A program made the translations under genes and the position numbers. A model generated the notes under the pieces. The model saw only the letters and a list, made by a program, of their open reading frames with translations. It was not told the origin of the DNA and ran no database searches. This document shows, one piece after another, positions 13,681 through 19,745 of a stretch of 19,745 bases of DNA (positions are counted from its first letter, which is position 1; each line of letters starts with the position of its first letter). Origin of the DNA: Bacteroidota bacterium (GTDB lineage: Bacteria; Bacteroidota; Bacteroidia; Chitinophagales; Chitinophagaceae); the NCBI GenBank assembly GCA_023422565.1, contig JAFAGR010000039.1, forward strand, positions 1 to 19,745. Reading direction: 5' to 3'.

Positions 13681-14559
13681 ATGAAAATTGGTCAGTTAAT
13701 TGTTCAATACCTGTACAACAACAAGGAAGTAACGTTGCAGGAAATTGGCACCTTCAAACTCTCAAAGGATATTGTTTTTCCGGCAGAAAGTGATAAAGAA
13801 GCATTCCTCCCCGAAAACGCGGTAGAATTTATTTACAACACCCGGGCCGGCCAGGATGAAGGGCTTATAGATTACATCGTGCAAACGACCAGGAAGATCA
13901 GGCCGCTGGCGACGTCAGACCTTGAATCTTATTCCATTCTCGGCCGTGAATACCTGAATATCGGGAAGCCATTTTTTATAGAAGGGCTTGGCACTTTACA
14001 AAAAGCGGATTTTGGAGGATATGAATTTGTTCAGGGCCATTCGATCAACCCGAGGCTTGAGCAGCAGATCCATGTGCTGAAGGAGAAAGAAGAAAATGCG
14101 ATCAGCTTCTCCACTCCCGCCCGCGCAAAAGACAACCGGAGGAACTGGCTTATTGGTATCGGTACTTTTTTAATATTGTTTGCGATAACCGTGCTCATAT
14201 TTTATCTTTTCCGCGAAAAGAAAACTGATACAACAAGCACCCCGGTTAGTTTACAGGATACCACCTCACGCCGTGATTCAACATTGGTGACACCGCCGGA
14301 CACTGCTTTGTTACAGCCTGCGTCACCCATTGCGAACGACAGCAGCTATGTGGTTGCGGTCAAACAATACAAAACCGAGGCCAGGGCAAGAGCCATGCTG
14401 GTAACCTTCGCAGGATATGGTTACAAATTTGAGTATATGCCTGTTGACAGTTCTAATTACTATCTTACCATGAAAATTACGGGATCACGGGCAGACAGTA
14501 CGCGCGTTCTCGATTCCCTTAACCGGCTTTTTGGCGTAAAAAGTTTTATCGTTAACTAA
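13681..14559 (+). CDS. HU-CCDC81-like and SPOR domain membrane protein
   Basis: 292 residues. Residues 1-55 (KIGQLIVQYLYNNKEVTLQEIGTF-like start) and 60-118 (GLIDYIVQTT, FFIEGLGTLQK) look like the paired bacterial HU-CCDC81 domains that Bacteroidota proteins carry at the N-terminus. One membrane span follows at about 155-177 (NWLIGIGTFLILFAITVLIF). A Thr/Asp/Pro-rich periplasmic linker leads to a SPOR domain from about residue 222 (SYVVAVKQYKTEARARAML, then SNYYLTMKI). SPOR binds denuded peptidoglycan glycan strands at the septum. The layout suggests a cell-division or envelope protein with a cytoplasmic DNA- or protein-binding part. The DnaJ-type gene lies 59 bp downstream. Confidence 0.85.
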   Translation: MKIGQLIVQYLYNNKEVTLQEIGTFKLSKDIVFPAESDKEAFLPENAVEFIYNTRAGQDEGLIDYIVQTTRKIRPLATSDLESYSILGREYLNIGKPFFIEGLGTLQKADFGGYEFVQGHSINPRLEQQIHVLKEKEENAISFSTPARAKDNRRNWLIGIGTFLILFAITVLIFYLFREKKTDTTSTPVSLQDTTSRRDSTLVTPPDTALLQPASPIANDSSYVVAVKQYKTEARARAMLVTFAGYGYKFEYMPVDSSNYYLTMKITGSRADSTRVLDSLNRLFGVKSFIVN

Positions 14560-14627
14560 CGGTTAGGGATAGGTGAAAACGTAATAAAGGTGATTCCGTT
14601 CGCATCAATTGTTGGATTATGGAGTTC

Positions 14628-15515
14628 ATGGATTATTATAAAATTCTCGGCCTCTCAAAAAATGCAACCGAGGCAGAAATAAAAAAGGCTTACCGCAAAC
14701 TCGCGCGTCAATATCATCCTGATACCAATCCCAGCGAAGAATCGCACAAAAAATTTCAGCAGATCAATGAAGCCAACGAGGTACTGAGTGATCCTGAAAA
14801 GCGGAAAAAGTATGATAAGTACGGGAAGGACTGGCAGCACAGTGAAGCTTTCGAGCAGGCGCAACGTCAAAGGCAATCGCACCAGGGAGGAACCCAATAC
14901 CAGTTTGGTGAAGACTTTGATTTTGGTGGCGGCGGCGGTTTTTCAGATTTCTTCGCTTCCATGTTTGGCTCGGGAGGGGGCCGTCAATCGCGCACCACGC
15001 GCGGGCAGGATGTGCACGCCACCATTGACCTTAAGCTAACGGACGCTTTCCGTTCGCATAAACAGACTTTTTCCATTAATAACAGATCGGTTCGAATCAC
15101 CATACCTGCCGGAATTGAAAATGGGCAACAATTAAAATTAAAAGGCTTCGGCCATCCAGGAAGAAACAATGGCCCCGCCGGAGATCTTTTTGTAACATTC
15201 AATATTATTAACGACACACCTTTTACACGATCCGGAAAAGATCTTTCCTTAACCCAGAAGATCGATCTCTACACGGCGATACTTGGCGGCACCGTAACGG
15301 TTGAAACGCTTCACGGTAAAATAAACCTGAAAGTAAAGCCCGAAACGCAAACAAATACAAAAGCGCGTATTCCCGGGAAAGGTTTTCCCGTCTACAAATC
15401 GGAAGGAACGTTCGGTGATCTTTATATCACCTACCAGGTTGAGCTCCCGAAAAATATCACGGAGAAAGAAAGGAAATTGTTTGAGCAACTGGCGGAGATG
15501 AGGAAAAACGGGTGA
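14628..15515 (+). CDS. DnaJ-domain co-chaperone, CbpA type (no zinc finger)
   Basis: 295 residues from ATG 14628 (DYYKILGL start); an ATG three codons earlier at 14619 is possible. The J domain has the HPD triad about residue 31, in LARQYHPDTNP, and stimulates DnaK ATPase. A Gly/Phe-rich region (FGEDFDFGGGGGFSDFF) follows, then the C-terminal substrate-binding domains with RGQDVHATIDLKLTDAF, RITIPAGIENGQQLKLKGFG and a second barrel, AILGGTVTVETLHGKINLKV. The CxxCxGxG zinc repeats of true DnaJ are absent, so this is the type II/CbpA form. It is convergent with groL across a shared terminator. Confidence 0.93.
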   Translation: MDYYKILGLSKNATEAEIKKAYRKLARQYHPDTNPSEESHKKFQQINEANEVLSDPEKRKKYDKYGKDWQHSEAFEQAQRQRQSHQGGTQYQFGEDFDFGGGGGFSDFFASMFGSGGGRQSRTTRGQDVHATIDLKLTDAFRSHKQTFSINNRSVRITIPAGIENGQQLKLKGFGHPGRNNGPAGDLFVTFNIINDTPFTRSGKDLSLTQKIDLYTAILGGTVTVETLHGKINLKVKPETQTNTKARIPGKGFPVYKSEGTFGDLYITYQVELPKNITEKERKLFEQLAEMRKNG

Positions 15516-15522
15516 AGGATTT

Positions 15523-15628
15523 AGGATGTACGGTGTACGAATTACGATGTTCGATTGGGATTGCGTCACCAACAAACTACAAACTATAAACTACAAACTA
15601 TAAACTACAAACTATAAACTCACAACTA
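15523..15628. repeat. Short-period intergenic repeats (reversed CGTACAT type, then AAACTACAAACTATA type)
   Basis: 15523-15556 on the minus strand matches the CGTACACCGTACATC vocabulary of 3309-3341. 15571-15628 is an A-rich tandem of AAACTACAAACTATA units of about 15 bp. The pairing of the two repeat types repeats what is seen at 3309-3397. Confidence 0.7.
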
Positions 15629-15666
15629 AAAAAAAGGCCCGCGATTTTAATTCGCAGGCCTTTTTT
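15628..15666. terminator. Bidirectional terminator between the dnaJ-type gene and groL
   Basis: AAAAAAGGCC and GGCCTTTTTT form a 10-bp outer stem, with an inner GCGA/TCGC stem. T-runs at the 3' side on either strand allow it to serve both convergent genes. Confidence 0.9.
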
Positions 15667-15682
15667 ACAAAAACACAAATTA

Positions 15683-17320
<1,638 letters not shown>

Positions 17321-17401
17321 GTGTATTGCTTGTTTATTTTATAATATGAATTTATGCGATCGGTTTAAGCCTGGCCACTAACGGTAAGGCGTAGGTGTTT
17401 T

Positions 17402-17701
17402 TTAAACGATTGCAACGATATCGCTTTCGCGCATAATAAGATAGTCTTTACCTTCAATGGTAATTTCTGTTCCTGCATATTTACCGTAGAGAACGGTATC
17501 GCCTGCTTTTACGGTAACAGGTTCGTCTTTTTTGCCGGGACCGGCAGCAACAACAGTTCCTCTCTGAGGTTTCTCCTTTGCGGTATCAGGAATGATTATT
17601 CCACCCGCAGTTTTTTCTTCAGCCGGTGCAGGCATAATAATTACCCTGTCGTGAAGCGGCGTAACGTTCACTTTTTTGGAAACGTTTGAAGTTTTAGCCA
17701 T
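17402..17701 (-). CDS. groS: Co-chaperonin GroES
   Basis: 99 residues. After a short Lys/Ser-rich leader the sequence is canonical: VTPLHDRVIIMPAPAEEKT, the mobile loop with AGGIIIPDTAKEKPQ that docks on GroEL, GTVVAAGPGK, DTVLYGKYAGTEI and a C-terminal IMRESDIVAIV. It is the first gene of a groS-groL pair. No CIRCE inverted repeat (TTAGCACTC-N9-GAGTGCTAA) is present, so HrcA control of the usual kind is not supported here. Confidence 0.98.
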   Translation of the reverse strand: MAKTSNVSKKVNVTPLHDRVIIMPAPAEEKTAGGIIIPDTAKEKPQRGTVVAAGPGKKDEPVTVKAGDTVLYGKYAGTEITIEGKDYLIMRESDIVAIV

Positions 17702-17751
17702 AAGTCTGGTATTTGGTTGAGTTAAAAATAGAACCCCTTTTTTAGGGTACG

Positions 17752-17759
17752 CAAAAGTA
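17752..17759 (-). promoter_or_regulatory. -7 element of groS-groL
   Basis: On the minus strand TACTTTTG matches TAnnTTTG. Transcription would begin near 17746, leaving a leader of about 45 nt whose first bases, ACCCTAAAAAAGGGGT, form a small hairpin. The nearest -33 TTG is 14 bp away, shorter than usual. Confidence 0.45.
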
Positions 17760-17902
17760 GGCGAATTTTATACCAAGTACTTTATTAATGTTTAGTTGTC
17801 AGGTTTGCCAAACTGCCTGTCAGTTTTTAAAAATTGAACCCGACATTTTTTCACGAAATCGATTTTTCCGCTTAAAATCAATCGCCTTCAAGGCAGATGT
17901 GT

Positions 17903-17910
17903 TACTTTTG
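17903..17910 (+). promoter_or_regulatory. -7 element of nusB
   Basis: TACTTTTG matches TAnnTTTG and lies 27 bp before the ATG at 17938. A perfect GCCTT-c-AAGGC dyad sits just upstream at about 17884-17894, in the -25 to -35 zone. Confidence 0.5.
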
Positions 17911-17937
17911 CCCCCTGAAAATTTAAAGTTCCGGAGC

Positions 17938-18870
17938 ATGCTGAGCAGAAGAAATATAAGAGTGAAGGTGATGCAAACCCTGTATGCGCTGGATTCGTTG
18001 AGCGAGGGCCTGAAACCTGGCGAACCCGGAAGGATCCTTGCCAAAAAGATGGAACAGAGCCGTAAACTGTTCACCTACCTCATATATTATATTACCGAGG
18101 TGGCCAGGTATGCGGAAAAAGATGCGGCAAAGAAAGCCGGCAAACACCTTCCCACAGCGGAAGACTTGTCTGTGAATACACGCATCGCCGGCAATGAACT
18201 GGTTTGGAAGATCATCGAGAACCCTTCCTTTGAATCTGCCGTGGCCGATCTTGGCCTGCCAGACATGGCTGACCGCGAACTGCTTCGAAAGATATACACT
18301 GACCTGGTTGCTACGCCCGAATACAAAGATTATATTGAATTACCCTCACGCGAAAAGAAATCGGAAAGAAAGATCCTTGAATTCATCTTTAATGACCTTA
18401 TGCTGCCGAATGAAAATTTTGTGAGCCACCTTGAAGAGAATTTCATTAACTGGGATGATGATGCTGAAATGATGCATGCGCTGGTACTAAACTTTCTTAA
18501 TAAACCAACAGGCAACCCTTTCACGGAAATTGTAAGCGCAGAGAAAAAGGAATTTGCCGAAAAGCTGCTGCAAACGGTGCTTGACAAATCAGAATATACG
18601 CTGGAACTTATCAAGCCAAAGTTAAAAAATTGGGATGCGGACAGGATTGCTTCACTTGACCTCGTGCTGCTGCAGATGGGCGTTTGCGAGTTTTTATATT
18701 TTGATACCATTCCAACACGGGTGACTATAAACGAATACATTGACCTGGCAAAAGCATACAGCACCGAGCAGAGCGGCCAGTTTGTGAATGGCTTATTAGA
18801 TAACATTCACAAAGAACTTACGGCGCAGGGTAAAATCGACAAACGCAATTACAAAAACAGCACGCTTTAA
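17938..18870 (+). CDS. nusB: Transcription antitermination factor NusB, long Bacteroidota form
   Basis: 310 residues from ATG 17938; an open frame to 17788 runs through the -7 element and lacks family similarity. NusB with NusE (S10) binds boxA in nascent rRNA and promotes antitermination. The start MLSRRNIRVKVMQTLYAL is the NusB N-terminal helix, and the canonical C-terminal half is LKNWDADRIASLDLVLLQMG, FLYFDTIPTRVTINEYIDLA and QFVNGLLDNI. Classic NusB has about 140 residues; here about 150 mostly helical residues lie between the two halves, as in other Bacteroidota. Genes for DUF1573, YajC and CoaE follow closely, probably as one operon. Confidence 0.92.
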   Translation: MLSRRNIRVKVMQTLYALDSLSEGLKPGEPGRILAKKMEQSRKLFTYLIYYITEVARYAEKDAAKKAGKHLPTAEDLSVNTRIAGNELVWKIIENPSFESAVADLGLPDMADRELLRKIYTDLVATPEYKDYIELPSREKKSERKILEFIFNDLMLPNENFVSHLEENFINWDDDAEMMHALVLNFLNKPTGNPFTEIVSAEKKEFAEKLLQTVLDKSEYTLELIKPKLKNWDADRIASLDLVLLQMGVCEFLYFDTIPTRVTINEYIDLAKAYSTEQSGQFVNGLLDNIHKELTAQGKIDKRNYKNSTL

Positions 18871-18885
18871 ACCTCTCCATTTTTT

Positions 18886-19317
18886 ATGCTCAAGAATATT
18901 TTTTTACCGGCAGTGGCCATCCTTTTATTTTCCTGCAGCGGAAGGGATGCGAAGAACACGCGCGTGGAAACGAATATGGTGCAGGATTCACTCGCAACAA
19001 CTACTGTCGCGTTAATTGATTCTGTGCATGATTTCGGCACTATTACCGAAGGCGAAACCGTTGAATTCAGCTTCCGCTTCAAAAATTCCGGCAACAAACC
19101 CCTGATCGTTTCAAACGCTACCGCGAGTTGCGGATGCACAATTCCTGAAAAGCCGGAGAAGCCGATCATGCCGGGTGAGACAGGATTTATTAAAGTAAAA
19201 TTCAACAGCGAACGCAGGGTCGGCCAAACCAGTAAAAGTGTGCACGTGGTGGCCAACACCGTTCCGGCCTTTCCTGACCTTGTATTGAAAGGAACGGTGC
19301 AGGAGAAAAAATCTTAA
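18886..19317 (+). CDS. DUF1573 lipoprotein
   Basis: 143 residues. A lipoprotein signal ends in ILLFSC (Cys17). The rest is one DUF1573 Ig-like domain: DSVHDFGTITEGETVEFSF, RFKNSGNKPLIVSNATASCGC, PIMPGETGFIKVKFNS and a final strand VFPDLVLKGTV-like. The conserved SCGCT motif is present. The biochemical role is unknown. It starts 15 bp after nusB and lies 24 bp before yajC, an order common in Bacteroidota. Confidence 0.92.
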   Translation: MLKNIFLPAVAILLFSCSGRDAKNTRVETNMVQDSLATTTVALIDSVHDFGTITEGETVEFSFRFKNSGNKPLIVSNATASCGCTIPEKPEKPIMPGETGFIKVKFNSERRVGQTSKSVHVVANTVPAFPDLVLKGTVQEKKS

Positions 19318-19341
19318 TTAAAAACTAAAACAAAAAATAAG

Positions 19342-19677
19342 ATGCAATTACTGAATGTTTTTTTGATGATGGACCCGCAGGGAAAAGGTAGCAGCACCAG
19401 CACGCTGATAATGATGGGATTGATGATCCTTGTGTTCTGGATGTTCATGATCCGTCCGCAGGCAAAAAAAGCCAAGCAGCAAAAGCAGTTTGTAAATAAC
19501 ATGCAGAAAGGCGACAAAGTGGTTACCATTGCGGGAATTCACGGCACGATCAATAAAGTGAACGATGATGGAACCATATTGCTTGAAACAAGCCCGGGCA
19601 GCTATATCAAAATTGAGAAAAGCGCTGTTAGCCTTGAGTGGAGCAACAATATCAACAAAACTACCGAGGCGAAATAG
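19342..19677 (+). CDS. yajC: Preprotein translocase accessory subunit YajC
   Basis: 111 residues. One N-terminal membrane helix (STLIMMGLMILVFWMFMI, about residues 20-37) runs into the family motif RPQAKKAKQQKQF, then the cytoplasmic domain with MQKGDKVVTIAGIHGTINKV and TILLETSPGSYIKIEKSAV. YajC associates with SecDF-SecYEG at the inner membrane and is usually dispensable. The first residues (MQLLNVFLMMDPQGKGSS) precede the helix. It is 33 bp upstream of coaE. Confidence 0.96.
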   Translation: MQLLNVFLMMDPQGKGSSTSTLIMMGLMILVFWMFMIRPQAKKAKQQKQFVNNMQKGDKVVTIAGIHGTINKVNDDGTILLETSPGSYIKIEKSAVSLEWSNNINKTTEAK

Positions 19678-19710
19678 TAACCTCGCACAGCGGAAATTGA
19701 AATTATTATC

Positions 19711-19745
19711 ATGCTTCGTGTAGGCCTCACCGGTGGAATGGGAAG
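19711..19745 (+). CDS. coaE: Dephospho-CoA kinase, first codons (truncated by window)
   Basis: ATG at 19711 opens MLRVGLTGGMG, the start of the CoaE P-loop (GLTGGxGSGKS). CoaE phosphorylates dephospho-CoA in the last step of CoA synthesis. Only 11 codons are visible, but the motif and its place after yajC make the call likely. Confidence 0.8.
   Translation, partial: MLRVGLTGGMG

Overview
The window looks like chromosomal DNA of a Bacteroidota member, most likely Chitinophagaceae or a close relative. This rests on gene content (single-chain SdaA, DhnA-type class I aldolase, a HU-CCDC81/SPOR protein, the nusB-DUF1573-yajC-coaE order, long NusB), on many perfect or near TAnnTTTG -7 promoter elements just upstream of genes, on the near absence of Shine-Dalgarno sequences, on very short 5' leaders, and on TTG starts. 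The taxonomic call is inference from these traits.

Layout. 1-664: 3' part of an S41 C-terminal processing protease. 1041-2396: cystathionine beta-synthase-type PLP enzyme with CBS domains, then a terminator. 2489-3220: a protein-free transcription unit that I read as a large structured noncoding RNA (about 586 nt). 3488-4525: a lipoprotein. 4960-5609: a multi-pass membrane protein with a probable frameshift. 5820-6538: a second, diverged copy of the large RNA (about 566 nt) in the same orientation. 6559-7365: a BtuF-like helical-backbone metal receptor without a signal peptide. 7544-8599: class I aldolase. 8683-9597: accD, overlapping tail to tail with an AI-2E family permease (9580-10662, minus). 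10732-11169: smpB. 11298-13604 (minus): a small membrane protein, an FKBP lipoprotein and serine dehydratase, read in that order. 13681-15515: HU/SPOR protein and a DnaJ-type co-chaperone. 15683-17701 (minus): groS-groL. 17938-19745: nusB, a DUF1573 lipoprotein, yajC and the first codons of coaE.

The most unusual content is the pair of paralogous large RNAs. Each has its own promoter (TTG-N20-CATCTTTG, same spacer in both), a shared dyad about 110 bp further upstream, a 5' domain closed by a 15-bp stem that competes with a local hairpin, a series of hairpins joined by A-rich linkers carrying AUCC, a conserved 3' domain with compensatory base changes, and an intrinsic terminator. I do not recognise this RNA as any named family. 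Its apparent ORFs are not conserved between copies.

The remaining genes are housekeeping: protein quality control (S41, FKBP, DnaJ, GroES/EL, SmpB), lipid and carbon metabolism (AccD, aldolase), amino acid metabolism (CBS, SdaA) and envelope or secretion (YajC, lipoproteins). Several gaps carry short-period degenerate repeats of four types that look like dispersed repeats.
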